A DNA stretch of 64,000 nucleotides, taken from positions 242,154 through 306,153 of the forward strand of contig NZ_WBMS02000005.1 of the NCBI RefSeq assembly GCF_008923205.2. Reading direction: 5' to 3'. Position numbers and translations under genes: made by a program. The stretch is from Actinomadura physcomitrii. GTDB taxonomy: Bacteria; Actinomycetota; Actinomycetes; Streptosporangiales; Streptosporangiaceae. The notes below the pieces were generated by a model. That model was given only the letters and a program-made list of their open reading frames with translations. It was not told where the DNA came from and did not search any database. Of the stretch, positions 34,941-43,871 are shown in pieces; position 1 is the stretch's first letter, and every line of letters begins with the position of its first letter.

Positions 34941-36313
34941 AGCTGGCCATTCTCGGCGGCGGCGGGTTCCGGGTGCCCTACGTGTACCAGGCCCTGCTGC
35001 GCGACCACGGCTCCCCGCGCATCGAGGAGGTCTGGCTGCAGGACTCCGACGCCGGCCGCCTCGACGGCATGGCGGCGGTGCTGGCCGCGCTCGCGGCGGA
35101 GAGCGGGGACGGGGCCGGCCCGGCGCCGAAGGTGTTCACCTCCACCGACCTGGACAGGGCCCTGGAGGGCGCCGACTTCGTCTTCGCCGCGATCCGCGTC
35201 GGCGGGCTCGCCGGGCGGGTCTGCGACGAGCGGGTGGCGCTGGACCTGGACGTGCTCGGGCAGGAGACCACCGGCCCCGGCGGCCTTGCCTACGGGCTGC
35301 GCACCATCCCGGTCATGCTCGACATCGCGCACCGGGTGAAGGCGCTCGCGCCGGACGCCTACGTCATCAACTTCACCAATCCCGCCGGGATGATCACCGA
35401 GGCGATGCAGTCGGTGCTCGGCGACCGGGTGCTCGGCATCTGCGACACCCCGTCCGGGCTCGGCACCCGGGCCGCCGCGGCGCTCGGCCTCGACCCGGCC
35501 CGCGTGCAGCTGGACTACGTCGGGCTCAACCACCTCGGCTGGATGCGCCGCATCCTGCACGACGGCGTGGACGTGCTGCCGCGGCTGCTCGCCGACGACG
35601 ACCTGCTCGGCTCGCTGGAGGAAGGCGTGGTGTTCGGCCGCGACTGGCTCCGCGACCTCGGGATGATCCCGAACGAGTACCTGTACTACTACTACTTCAA
35701 CCGCGAGGCGGTCCGTGCCACCCTCGACGCGCCGCAGACCCGCGGCGAGTTCCTGGCCGGGCAGCAGGCCGCGTTCTACGAGCGGATCGCCGCGGCGTCC
35801 GGCGGCGCTGCCATGGAGCTGTGGCGCGAGACCGTCGCGTCCCGCAGCGCGAGCTACATGGCCGAGATGAAGGGCGCCGCCACCGGGACCGAGCTGGCGG
35901 GCCACTCCGGCGTCGACCCGGTCGACGAGGGATACGCGGGCGTCGCGCTGAGCGTGATGGCCGCGATCAGCCGCAACGAGCCCGCCACGATGATCCTGAA
36001 CGTCCGCAACGGGACGACCGTGGCGGCGCTGCCGGAGGACGCCGTGGTGGAGGTGCCGGTGCTGGTGGACTCCGGCGGCGTGCACCCGCTGGCGCTCGCG
36101 CAGCCCGACCTGCACCAGGCGGGCCTGATGCAGCAGGTCAAGGCGGTGGAGCGGCTGACGATCAGCGCCGCGCGGACCGGCTCGCGGGCCGAGGCCGCCA
36201 AGGCGTTCGCGCTGCACCCGCTGGTCGACTCGGTGTCGGTGGGGCGGCGGCTGCTGGACGGCTACGCCGCCCGCATCCCGGAGGTCGCGGCCGTGTTCGC
36301 GGGCGGGACGTGA
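34937..36313 (+). CDS. GH4 family glycosidase (6-phospho-beta-glucosidase-like)
   Basis: 458 residues, NAD+- and divalent-metal-dependent glycoside hydrolase acting by oxidation-elimination. N-terminal NAD motif LGGGGFRVPY (6-15), GQETTGPGGLAYGLRTIP, NFTNPAGMITEA, the metal Cys in GICDTPSG (Cys169) and His in GLNHLGW (His199) are intact. The GH4 family includes enzymes for 6-phospho-glucosides; in this locus import is by an ABC carrier, not a PTS, so the substrate may be unphosphorylated or phosphorylated by the kinase. Coupled to deoR. Confidence 0.88.
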   Translation: MKLAILGGGGFRVPYVYQALLRDHGSPRIEEVWLQDSDAGRLDGMAAVLAALAAESGDGAGPAPKVFTSTDLDRALEGADFVFAAIRVGGLAGRVCDERVALDLDVLGQETTGPGGLAYGLRTIPVMLDIAHRVKALAPDAYVINFTNPAGMITEAMQSVLGDRVLGICDTPSGLGTRAAAALGLDPARVQLDYVGLNHLGWMRRILHDGVDVLPRLLADDDLLGSLEEGVVFGRDWLRDLGMIPNEYLYYYYFNREAVRATLDAPQTRGEFLAGQQAAFYERIAAASGGAAMELWRETVASRSASYMAEMKGAATGTELAGHSGVDPVDEGYAGVALSVMAAISRNEPATMILNVRNGTTVAALPEDAVVEVPVLVDSGGVHPLALAQPDLHQAGLMQQVKAVERLTISAARTGSRAEAAKAFALHPLVDSVSVGRRLLDGYAARIPEVAAVFAGGT

Positions 36314-36371
36314 CGGGCCGCAGGCCGGCCGCGGCACCGCCGCCCGTTCCGGCCCGCACCCCACCCCGTTT

Positions 36372-36390
36372 TGTCCGGACATTCGGTCAT
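36372..36390 (+). promoter_or_regulatory. Regulatory region of the kinase-ABC-deacetylase operon
   Basis: A palindrome TGTCCGGACA (36372-36381) is followed directly by TCGGTCAT (36383-36390), the exact right half of the DeoR operator at 34142. It lies 38 bp before the kinase ATG. Confidence 0.5.
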
Positions 36391-36428
36391 CCTGGTCCCA
36401 TCTCTGACGGCCCTCGTGAGGAGGCGCA

Positions 36429-37670
36429 ATGACAGCAGGAACCCTGCGAGGGGCTCCGACCGCCGCCGGGCGCGACGAGGCCGCCGCGCCCGAGGGCGGG
36501 GCCGGGGCGCCCGGCCGGCCGCCCGAGCCGTCGCTCGCCGACCCGTGCGCCGAGCGCGGCGCGGTGACCGAGCGGCTGCTCGCCGCGCGCGCGGACGGCG
36601 GCGAGGGGCCGGCGCCCGACCTGGACGTGTTCCTGTCCGGCCAGGTCTTCATGGACATGATCTTCACCGGGCTGCCCGGGCTGCCGCCGCCCGGCACCGA
36701 GCTGTTCACCGACGGGCTCGGCTCGGCGCCCGGCGGCATCGCCAACATCGCGGTCGCGATGAGCCGGCTCGGGCTGCGGGTGGGGCTCGCCGCCCCGTTC
36801 GGCGACGACCTGTTCGGCGCCTACCTGTGGCGGACCCTCGCCGAGCAGGAGGGCGTGGACCTCGGCCACTCGCGCCGCGTCCCGGCCTGGCCGACGCCGG
36901 TCACGGTGTCGCTGGCCTACGACGCCGACCGCAGCATGGTCACCTACGCCAAGCCCGTCCCCGACATCGGCTCCGCCGACGGTTCCGCCGACGGCTCCTA
37001 CGAGGAGGTGCTCGGGTCGGCGCCGCCGTCGGCGCGGGCCTGCTTCATCGACATCGAGCGGCCGGTGCCGGCCTGGGCGCGGGAGATGCGCGCCGCCGGG
37101 ACCGCGGTCTTCGCCGACGTCGGCTGGGACGCCACCGAGACCTGGTCCAGCGAGGTGCTGGACCGGCTCGAGCACGTCGACGTGTTCCTGCCCAACGCGG
37201 TCGAGGCGATGGCCTACACCCGCACCGCCTCGCCCGAGGCCGCCGCCCGCGCCCTGTCGGAGCGGGTGCCGGTCGTGGTGGTCAAGCGCGGCGGCGCCGG
37301 CGCGATCGCCATCGACGCCCGCACCGGCGAGGTCGCCGAGACCGACGCGCTGCCCGTCCGGGCGCTGGACGCCACCGGCGCCGGCGACGTGTTCGGCGCC
37401 GGGTTCCTGTTCGGCACCCTCGCCGGGCTTCCGCTGGCGGAGCGGCTGAGGTTCGCCAACCTGTGCGCGGGCCTGTCGGTCCGGCACCGCAGCGGCTCGC
37501 TCGGCGCCCCCTGCTGGGGGGAGATCGCCGCGTTCGGCGAGTCCGGCGAGGTCCCCGAGGAGGTCCTGGAACCGTACGCGTTCGTCGTCGACTACATTCC
37601 CGACTCGGCGACCGACACCGTCGTGCGGGCCGAGCCGACGCTCCGCGACGACCTGCAGCACTCTCCCTGA
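36429..37670 (+). CDS. PfkB family carbohydrate kinase
   Basis: 413 residues. An N-terminal Pro/Ala-rich extension of about 65 residues precedes the ribokinase fold: FLSGQVFMDMIFTGLPG, GGIANIAVAMSRLG and the C-terminal signature DATGAGDVFGAGFLFG with the catalytic Asp. It phosphorylates a sugar or nucleoside. SD GAGGAGG lies 6 nt before the ATG. It opens the operon of binding protein, two permeases and PIG-L deacetylase. Confidence 0.87.
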   Translation: MTAGTLRGAPTAAGRDEAAAPEGGAGAPGRPPEPSLADPCAERGAVTERLLAARADGGEGPAPDLDVFLSGQVFMDMIFTGLPGLPPPGTELFTDGLGSAPGGIANIAVAMSRLGLRVGLAAPFGDDLFGAYLWRTLAEQEGVDLGHSRRVPAWPTPVTVSLAYDADRSMVTYAKPVPDIGSADGSADGSYEEVLGSAPPSARACFIDIERPVPAWAREMRAAGTAVFADVGWDATETWSSEVLDRLEHVDVFLPNAVEAMAYTRTASPEAAARALSERVPVVVVKRGGAGAIAIDARTGEVAETDALPVRALDATGAGDVFGAGFLFGTLAGLPLAERLRFANLCAGLSVRHRSGSLGAPCWGEIAAFGESGEVPEEVLEPYAFVVDYIPDSATDTVVRAEPTLRDDLQHSP

Positions 37671-37707
37671 CGGACCGTCCCGCCCCCCGCCCCACCCCAG
37701 GACCCGT

Positions 37708-37729
37708 GCCGGCGCGGCCCCGCGCCGGC
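37708..37729 (+). other. Intercistronic hairpin before the binding-protein gene
   Basis: GCCGGCGC and GCGCCGGC pair around GGCCCC in the 91-bp gap between kinase and binding protein. It may reduce kinase read-through or protect the binding-protein mRNA. Confidence 0.5.
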
Positions 37730-37761
37730 GCGGGGCAGCAGCACAGAAAGGAGCCGCAGGA

Positions 37762-39117
37762 ATGCCGACGCTCACGAGACGGAGCACGGTCGCCGCGGCG
37801 GCGGCCCTGGTGACCGCGCTCGCCGCCGCCTGCGCGCCGGGCTCGTCGGATGACAAGCCGGCGAGCAAGGCGCCCGCGGCGGTCAGCACCGACGTCGCCA
37901 AGGCCGGCAACGTCACGCTCACCGTCTGGGACCAGGAGGTCCAGGGCGGGCTGAAGGAGCAGATCGAGAAGCTCAACGCCCAGTTCGAGGCCAAGTACCC
38001 GAACGTGAAGATCAAGCGGGTGTCGCGCTCCTTCAGCGACCTGCAGAAGACGCTGCGGCTCGCGCTGTCGGGCAGCAACCCGCCCGACGTCGTCGAGGCC
38101 AACCAGGGCTACGCGTCCATGGCGCAGTACGTCAAGGACGGCATGCTGCTGCCGCTCGGCGCCTACGACAAGGCCTACGGGTGGTCCAAGCGGTACCCGA
38201 AGGGCCTGCTGGACCTCAACAGCGTCACCAAGGACGGCAAGCTCATCGGCTCGGGCGACCTGTACGGCGTCTCGCTGAACGGCGAGATCGTCGGGCTCTA
38301 CTACAACAAGGAGAAGCTCGCCAAGCTCGGCATCCAGCCGCCGAAGACCTGGGACGAGTTCGAGCAGGACCTCGCCGCCGCCAAGGGCAAGGGCGAGGTG
38401 CCGATCGCGTTCGGCAACCTGGAGAAGCTGCCCGCGATGCAGCTGTACGGCATCCTGCAGGACGCCGCGACCGGCAAGGACGCCGTCCGCAAGCTGGTGT
38501 TCGGCAGCGGCGGCTCCTGGACCGACGCCCCCAACGTGCAGGCCGCGCAGAAGCTCGCGGACTGGGCCAAGAAGGGCTACCTCACCAAGGACTCCAACTC
38601 GGTGAAGTGGGACGACACCCCGGTGAACTTCGCCAAGGGCGAGGGCGTGTTCATGTTCGGCGGCACCTGGTGGGCGCCGGACCTGAGCGACCGGATGAAG
38701 GACAAGGTCGGCTTCGCGCTGCCGCCCGCGCCGCAGGCGGGCCGGCCGGTGGCGACGATGGGCGGTGAGAGCCTGCCGTGGTCGATCACCTCCAAGTCCG
38801 AGCACGCCGATGTCGCCGCCGCCTACATCAACTTCATCACCTCGCCCGAGGCGATGAACGTGGCGGTGCAGGCCGGCAGCCTGCCCGTGCTGCCCGCCAC
38901 CGCGCAGCCGGACAAGCCGCTGATGAAGGAGGTGTCGGCGGCCTGGGCCGAGCTCAGCAAGAACGACGGCACCACCCCCTACATCGACTACACGACCCCG
39001 ACGTTCACCGACGCGTTCGGCGGTCCGCTGCAGGGCCTCGTCGCCGGCAAGATGTCCGCCCAGGAGGCCATGAAGGCGGCCCAGGACGACTACAGCGCCT
39101 TCCAGAAGAAGAAGTAG
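37762..39117 (+). CDS. Sugar ABC transporter solute-binding lipoprotein
   Basis: 451 residues. Signal peptide with lipobox LAAAC (Cys24). It reads as a family-1 extracellular binding protein (NVTLTVWDQEVQGG, IEKLNAQFEAKYPNVKIK, GSNPPDVVEANQGY, GVSLNGEIVGLYYNKEKL, FGGTWWAPDL). SD AAAGGAGC. It delivers an oligosaccharide or glycoside to the two permeases that follow. No ATPase is encoded in the operon; a shared MsiK-like ATPase would be needed, for example the MalK-type protein encoded at 61940. Confidence 0.92.
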   Translation: MPTLTRRSTVAAAAALVTALAAACAPGSSDDKPASKAPAAVSTDVAKAGNVTLTVWDQEVQGGLKEQIEKLNAQFEAKYPNVKIKRVSRSFSDLQKTLRLALSGSNPPDVVEANQGYASMAQYVKDGMLLPLGAYDKAYGWSKRYPKGLLDLNSVTKDGKLIGSGDLYGVSLNGEIVGLYYNKEKLAKLGIQPPKTWDEFEQDLAAAKGKGEVPIAFGNLEKLPAMQLYGILQDAATGKDAVRKLVFGSGGSWTDAPNVQAAQKLADWAKKGYLTKDSNSVKWDDTPVNFAKGEGVFMFGGTWWAPDLSDRMKDKVGFALPPAPQAGRPVATMGGESLPWSITSKSEHADVAAAYINFITSPEAMNVAVQAGSLPVLPATAQPDKPLMKEVSAAWAELSKNDGTTPYIDYTTPTFTDAFGGPLQGLVAGKMSAQEAMKAAQDDYSAFQKKK

Positions 39118-39140
39118 TGACGACCGGCCCGGCGTGACCG

Positions 39141-39189
39141 CCGGTCCCGCCGCCGCCCCGGGCACCCCGGAGCGGCGGCGGGGCACCGG
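39141..39189 (+). other. Long hairpin between binding-protein and permease genes
   Basis: CCCGCCGCCGC (39146-39156) and GCGGCGGCGGG (39172-39182) pair perfectly, and CCGGT/ACCGG extend the stem across a 2-nt bulge. It lies 24 bp after the binding-protein stop and probably protects that transcript so more binding protein than permease is made. Confidence 0.65.
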
Positions 39190-39251
39190 CCGCCCCCGCG
39201 CGGAACGCGGCGGCGGCCCGCGCCGACGAGGTGACAGCGAGGAGCGCGCAG

Positions 39252-40226
39252 ATGACGACCGTCGCGCGGCAGAAGACCCCCGAGCCGGGGCCCGAGGCGA
39301 CCGGCTCGAGCAACGGGCGGCCCGCGGGGCGCCGGGCCAGGTCCCGGCCGCCGGGGGAGCCCCGCTCCGTCGGCTGGCTGTACGTGCTGCCGGCCCTGGC
39401 GGTGTACGGGGCGTTCCTGCTGTGGCCGCTGGTGCGCGGGGCGCAGTTCTCCCTCTACCACTGGGACGGCATCGGCCGGGCGACCTGGGCGGGGCTGTCC
39501 AACTACACCGCCACCTGGACCGACCCGACGCTGCGAGGCGCGTTCGGGCACCTGCTGGTGCTGATCGTGTTCTACGCGATCCTGCCGTGCTGCATCGCGT
39601 TCGTGCTGGTGGCCGTCATGTCCCGGACGAAGATCCGCGGCCTGACGTTCTTCCGCACCGTGCTGTTCATGCCGCAGGTCATCGCGATGGTCGCGGTCGC
39701 GGTGGCGTGGCAGTGGGTGTACTCCACGCACGGGCCCGTCAACACCGTCCTCGGCTGGCTGCACGACCTCGGGCTGCCCGACTGGCGGCACGGCTGGCTC
39801 GGCGACTTCACCTTCGCGCTGCCCGCCATCGGGCTCGTCGGCACCTGGGTGGAGATCGGCCTCGCGCTGGTGCTGTTCCTCGCCGGCGTGCAGAAGATCC
39901 CCCGGGAGCTGTACGAGGCGGCGCGGATCGACGGCGCCGGCGCGGTCCGGGAGTTCTTCACCGTCACCCTGCCGGGGCTGCGCCGCGAGCTGTCGGTCGC
40001 GCTGACGCTCACCACGATCATGGCGGTGCGCAACTTCGACCTCATCTACATGGCGACCTCGGGCGGCCCGGGCGACTCGACGAAGGTGCCCGCCTACGAG
40101 GTCTACAACCGCACGTTCAACACCGGCGAGGTCGGCCTCGGCTGCGCCATCGGCGTCACGCTGGCCGTGCTGGCGTTCGCGATCACCGCGGGCATCGGCC
40201 GCCTGGTCGAGGGGAAGGGCGAATGA
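39252..40226 (+). CDS. Sugar ABC transporter permease (MalF/UgpA type)
   Basis: 324 residues, six helices (first about 44-66). The cytosolic EAA motif ELYEAARIDGAGAVREFFTVTLPGL is complete. The ATG at 39252 has SD GAGGAGC; a GTG at 39231 opens the same frame but lacks one. A disordered 40-residue N-tail precedes helix 1. ATGA overlap with the next permease. Confidence 0.92.
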   Translation: MTTVARQKTPEPGPEATGSSNGRPAGRRARSRPPGEPRSVGWLYVLPALAVYGAFLLWPLVRGAQFSLYHWDGIGRATWAGLSNYTATWTDPTLRGAFGHLLVLIVFYAILPCCIAFVLVAVMSRTKIRGLTFFRTVLFMPQVIAMVAVAVAWQWVYSTHGPVNTVLGWLHDLGLPDWRHGWLGDFTFALPAIGLVGTWVEIGLALVLFLAGVQKIPRELYEAARIDGAGAVREFFTVTLPGLRRELSVALTLTTIMAVRNFDLIYMATSGGPGDSTKVPAYEVYNRTFNTGEVGLGCAIGVTLAVLAFAITAGIGRLVEGKGE

Positions 40227-41017
40227 GCAGGCGCTACGAGCGGATCCTCAACCACGCCGTGCTGGCGCTGTTCGCGGTGGTCGCCCTGTTCCCGATGATC
40301 GGCATCGTCGCGCAGGCGCTGAAGCTGCCCGGCAGCCTGTCGTTCGACACCTTCCGGGTCGCCTGGAACGAGGGCCACTTCGCCGGCTACCTGCGCAACA
40401 GCGTCATCGTCACCGCCGTCACGGTGGTGCTGGCGAGCGTATTCTCGATCATGTCCGGGTACGCGCTCGGCGTCATGCGCTTCCGCGGCGCGGGGGCGGT
40501 GTTCCTGCTGTTCCTGGCGGGCCTCACGATCCCCACCGAGGCCGTCGTCGTGCCGCTGTACTTCGACCTGCGCTCGGCCGGGCTGGACAACACCTACGCC
40601 GGGCTGATCCTGCCGCAGGTCGCCATGTCGGTCGCGTTCGGCACGTTCTGGATGCGCGCCTACTTCCGCAGCGTCCCCCCGTCGCTGATGGAGGCGGCCC
40701 GGATGGACGGCGCGTCGAGCTGGACGACCCTGTGGCGGGTGCTGGTGCCGATCGGCCGGCCCGCCATCCTCACCATGGTCGTGCTGATCACCATGTGGAC
40801 CTGGAACGAGTTCCTGCTCCCGCTGGTGATCGTCAACTCCGACGAGGGGCTGCGCACCGCGCCGCTCGGGCTGTCGTTCTTCCAGGGCGCGCACAAGACC
40901 GACTACTCGCTGCTCATGGCGGGCGCGCTGATCATCGCCGCGCCCATCGTGATCGTCTATGTCTTCCTGCAACGGCGGTTCATTGCAGGGATGCTCTCGG
41001 GGGCCATCAAGGAGTAG
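40223..41017 (+). CDS. Sugar ABC transporter permease (MalG/UgpE type)
   Basis: 264 residues, six helices, EAA motif SLMEAARMDGASSWTTLWRV. N-terminal SRRYERILNHAVLALFAVVALFP is typical of the second permease. It is coupled to the MalF-like gene by 4 bp and followed after 49 bp by the secreted deacetylase gene, which has its own SD (AACAGGAGAG). Confidence 0.92.
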   Translation: MSRRYERILNHAVLALFAVVALFPMIGIVAQALKLPGSLSFDTFRVAWNEGHFAGYLRNSVIVTAVTVVLASVFSIMSGYALGVMRFRGAGAVFLLFLAGLTIPTEAVVVPLYFDLRSAGLDNTYAGLILPQVAMSVAFGTFWMRAYFRSVPPSLMEAARMDGASSWTTLWRVLVPIGRPAILTMVVLITMWTWNEFLLPLVIVNSDEGLRTAPLGLSFFQGAHKTDYSLLMAGALIIAAPIVIVYVFLQRRFIAGMLSGAIKE

Positions 41018-41066
41018 GGAGTCCGGGGCCGCCCCCCAGCGGCCCCGCAATGGAACAGGAGAGTTC

Positions 41067-43763
41067 ATGCGAAGACTCGCCCTACCCGCCGTCCTGTCCG
41101 CCGCGCTGGCGGGCTCGGCCATCGCGCTGGCCGGCCAGCCCGCGCAGGCGCGGACGGCACCGTCCGACCGCACGGCACCGGCAGAGCGGGGCCGGCTGGA
41201 CGTGCTGTTCGTCGGGGCGCACCCCGACGACGAGTCCGGCACCCTGTCGACCCTGGGCCAGTGGAACGAGTTCGACAAGGCCAGGACCGGCGTGCTGACC
41301 GTCACCCGCGGCGAGGGCGGCGGCAACGCCGCGGGGACCGAGGAGGGCCCGGCGCTCGGCCTGCTCCGCGAGGACGAGGAGCGCCGCGCGGTCGGCAAGG
41401 CGGGCGTCACCGACGTCCACAACCTCGACAAGGTCGACTTCTACTACACGGTGAGCGCCCCTCTCACCGAGGACACCTGGGGCCACGACGACGCCCTGGC
41501 GAAGGTCGTGCGGATCGTCCGCGAGACCCGGCCCAAGGTGATCGTGACGATGAACCCGGCGCCGCTGCCCGGCCAGCACGGCAACCACCAGGAGGCCGCG
41601 CGGCTGGCGACCGAGGCGTACTACGCCGCCGCCGACCCCAAGGCGTTCCCCACCCAGCTGAGCAAGGAGGGCCTGAAGACCTGGGCGCCGGGACGGCTGT
41701 TCCAGGGCGGCGGGGCGACCGGCCCGACCGGGCAGGAGTGCGCCGCCAAGGTCACCCCCGACACGCCGGCGTCGGTGGCGTACGGGGTTTGGGGCGGCCG
41801 CGCGTCGGCCCGCAACGGCGGCAAGACGTGGGCGCAGGTCGAGCGGGAGGCGCAGCGGCTGTACGTCAGCCAGGGCTGGGCCGGGTTCCCGGACGCGCCG
41901 TCCGACCCGTCGAAGATCGGCTGCGACTACCTCACGCAGATCGCGAGCCGCGTGCCGTTCACGCTCGGCAACACCGACCCGTCGGCGCCGCTGGAGGGCG
42001 CGGTGACGCCCGGCAAGGGCGGCCTGCCGCTCGGCACGCAGTTCTACCTGACGACGGCGTCGTACGGGGTGACGCCCGGCGCGGCGTTCAAGGTGACGGC
42101 GCACGCGAGCGCGCCGAAGCAGCTGAAGAACGCGCGGGCGGCGCTGTCCGTGCCGTCCGGATGGAACGTGACAGGCAGCGGTGACCTGGGCAAAGTCGGA
42201 TCCAGTGAGCGGACCGCGACGTTCACCGTGACGCCGCCCGCGGGCGCCTCCGTGGGCCGCGCGCGGATCGCCGCGACGCTGGCGTCCGGCCGCGCCACCG
42301 GCCAGACCGCCACGATGGTGAACGTCCAGCCGCCCGTCACCGGGCAGCAGCAGCCGCTGCCCCGCGTCGACGACTTCGACACCTGGGCCGCCAAGACCGG
42401 CGTGCCCGCGCTCATCGGGCAGATGAAGCGCGTGCTGACGGTCGGATCGGGCAAGTCCCGCGACGTGCGGGTGGACCTGGTGAACACCACCTCGTCCGCG
42501 CAGTCCGGCACGGTCAAGCTCGACCTGCCGAAGGGCTTCTCCGCCGACGCCGCGTCCAAGCCGTACACGCTCGCGGCCGGCGCCAAGGGCACGGCGACCT
42601 TCACGGTCACCGACACCGACGCCTCGCTGCCGACCTCGAACGAGGGCGGCTCCGGCGGCGACTACGACTACACCATCACCACCACCCCGTCGTCCGGCCC
42701 GGCCGACGTGGAGCAGGCGGCGCTGGAGCTGGTCCCCGTCGCCGAGATCCCCAAGGCGTCCGCCGCGCCGAAGATCGACGGCAAGGAGGAGGCCGGCGAG
42801 TACGCCGGCGCCGAGCTGAACCTGTCGCGGGTGTGGGAGGGCGACGCCTGCGCGTCGGCCGCCGACTGCTCGGCGACCGGCAAGGTCACCTGGACCGACG
42901 ACGCGCTGAACGTGCTGGTCAAGGTCCGCGACGACAAGCAGGGCACGGTTCTCGGCGCCGACGACTGCAAGCGGCACTGGCGCACCGACTCGGTCGAGAT
43001 CGGGATCGACCCGCGCGGCGACTCCGAGAACACCTCGACCACCTTCAAGACCGGCATCTTCCCGCAGATGGCGGACGGCAAGCCGTGCTTCGAGCGCGAC
43101 GCCGACGCCCACCAGGGCGGCGCCGACGCCGCGCCCGGCATGCAGGTGGCAGCCACGGTGAACCAGCCCTACGACGGCTACACCATCGAGGCGAAGATCC
43201 CGTTCAAGGACCTGCCGACCGCCGTGGACCCGGCGCGGATGGGCCTGAACGTGTTCGTCTACGACTCCGACACCCAGGACAAGACCGGCCAGACCCGGAT
43301 CGGCTGGTCGACCTGGGGCGGCGTGCAGGGCGACCCGTACCGGTGGGGTCAGACGACCCTGCCCGGCTACACTCCGGACCCTGGCCTGCCGACCACCCCG
43401 CCCGCGCCGGTGATGCCGACCGACGCGGCGGCCTCGGTGAACTCGCCCGAGTCGATCGAGCAGGCCGTCCGCACCGGGATCGCGCTCGCGGGCGGCACGG
43501 CCGCGCCGCGCTCCGACAGCGCGCGCATCACCGGCGCGCCGAAGGTGTCCGGCGGCTCGACGACCTTCCGGCTGCGGGCGACCGGTCCCGGCACCGCGCA
43601 CGTGACGGTCTGGGACGGCAAGGTGCTCGGCACGAAGACCGTCGAGGTGAAGCGCGCCGGTGCGCAGTCCGTGACCGTCCCGGGTGCGAGCGGTCTGCTC
43701 GCCGTCGCGTTCGAGGCGGAGAAGGGGGGCACGGCGAGCAGCATCGCCCGGCTGAGCCGGTGA
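41067..43763 (+). CDS. Secreted PIG-L family deacetylase with CBM9-like module
   Basis: 898 residues with a Sec signal peptide (about 1-29). Domain 1 (about 43-310) is a PIG-L/LmbE zinc deacetylase: AHPDDE (51-56), TRGEGGGN and the His pair in GQHGNHQEA (171, 174). A middle region of about 320-550 has beta-rich NEW3/Ig-like features (LKNARAALSVPSGWNVTG, KSRDVRVDLVNTTSSAQSG). About 570-780 resembles a family-9 carbohydrate-binding module (APKIDGKEEAGEYAGAELNL, TDSVEIGIDPRGD, YTIEAKIPFKDLP). It likely removes N-acetyl groups from an amino-sugar glycan outside the cell. It is the last gene of the ABC operon. Confidence 0.87.
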   Translation: MRRLALPAVLSAALAGSAIALAGQPAQARTAPSDRTAPAERGRLDVLFVGAHPDDESGTLSTLGQWNEFDKARTGVLTVTRGEGGGNAAGTEEGPALGLLREDEERRAVGKAGVTDVHNLDKVDFYYTVSAPLTEDTWGHDDALAKVVRIVRETRPKVIVTMNPAPLPGQHGNHQEAARLATEAYYAAADPKAFPTQLSKEGLKTWAPGRLFQGGGATGPTGQECAAKVTPDTPASVAYGVWGGRASARNGGKTWAQVEREAQRLYVSQGWAGFPDAPSDPSKIGCDYLTQIASRVPFTLGNTDPSAPLEGAVTPGKGGLPLGTQFYLTTASYGVTPGAAFKVTAHASAPKQLKNARAALSVPSGWNVTGSGDLGKVGSSERTATFTVTPPAGASVGRARIAATLASGRATGQTATMVNVQPPVTGQQQPLPRVDDFDTWAAKTGVPALIGQMKRVLTVGSGKSRDVRVDLVNTTSSAQSGTVKLDLPKGFSADAASKPYTLAAGAKGTATFTVTDTDASLPTSNEGGSGGDYDYTITTTPSSGPADVEQAALELVPVAEIPKASAAPKIDGKEEAGEYAGAELNLSRVWEGDACASAADCSATGKVTWTDDALNVLVKVRDDKQGTVLGADDCKRHWRTDSVEIGIDPRGDSENTSTTFKTGIFPQMADGKPCFERDADAHQGGADAAPGMQVAATVNQPYDGYTIEAKIPFKDLPTAVDPARMGLNVFVYDSDTQDKTGQTRIGWSTWGGVQGDPYRWGQTTLPGYTPDPGLPTTPPAPVMPTDAAASVNSPESIEQAVRTGIALAGGTAAPRSDSARITGAPKVSGGSTTFRLRATGPGTAHVTVWDGKVLGTKTVEVKRAGAQSVTVPGASGLLAVAFEAEKGGTASSIARLSR

Positions 43764-43768
43764 GCGGC

Positions 43769-43802
43769 GCCGCCGCGCCGGGCCCGCGCCCGGCGCGGCG
43801 GC
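43769..43802 (+). terminator. 15-bp hairpin ending the carbohydrate operon
   Basis: Perfect arms GCCGCCGCGCCGGGC (43769-43783) and GCCCGGCGCGGCGGC (43788-43802), loop CCGC, starting 6 nt after the deacetylase stop. Confidence 0.85.
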
Positions 43803-43850
43803 CTCCCGCCTAGCGCGGCGGCCTCCCGCCTAGCGCGGCGGCCTCCCGCC
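43793..43850 (+). repeat. Nearly three tandem copies of a 20-bp unit
   Basis: Units at 43793-43812, 43813-43832 and 43833-43850 (the third lacks the final TA); each begins GCGCGGCGGCCTCCCGCC. The unit overlaps the right arm of the upstream hairpin and the left arm of the next one, so it multiplies possible stem partners. Confidence 0.9.
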
Positions 43851-43870
43851 GGCGCGCGGCCGGCGGGAGG
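43842..43870. terminator. 12-bp hairpin after the GntR gene
   Basis: CCTCCCGCCGGC and GCCGGCGGGAGG, loop GCGCG, two bases beyond the gntR stop on the minus strand. It can stop transcription from either side of this convergent pair. Confidence 0.8.
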
Positions 43871-43871
43871 G

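Noticed and set aside
43793-43850. Short repeat array resembling a CRISPR
   Set aside because: The 20-bp units are directly adjacent with no spacers, and no cas genes are present.
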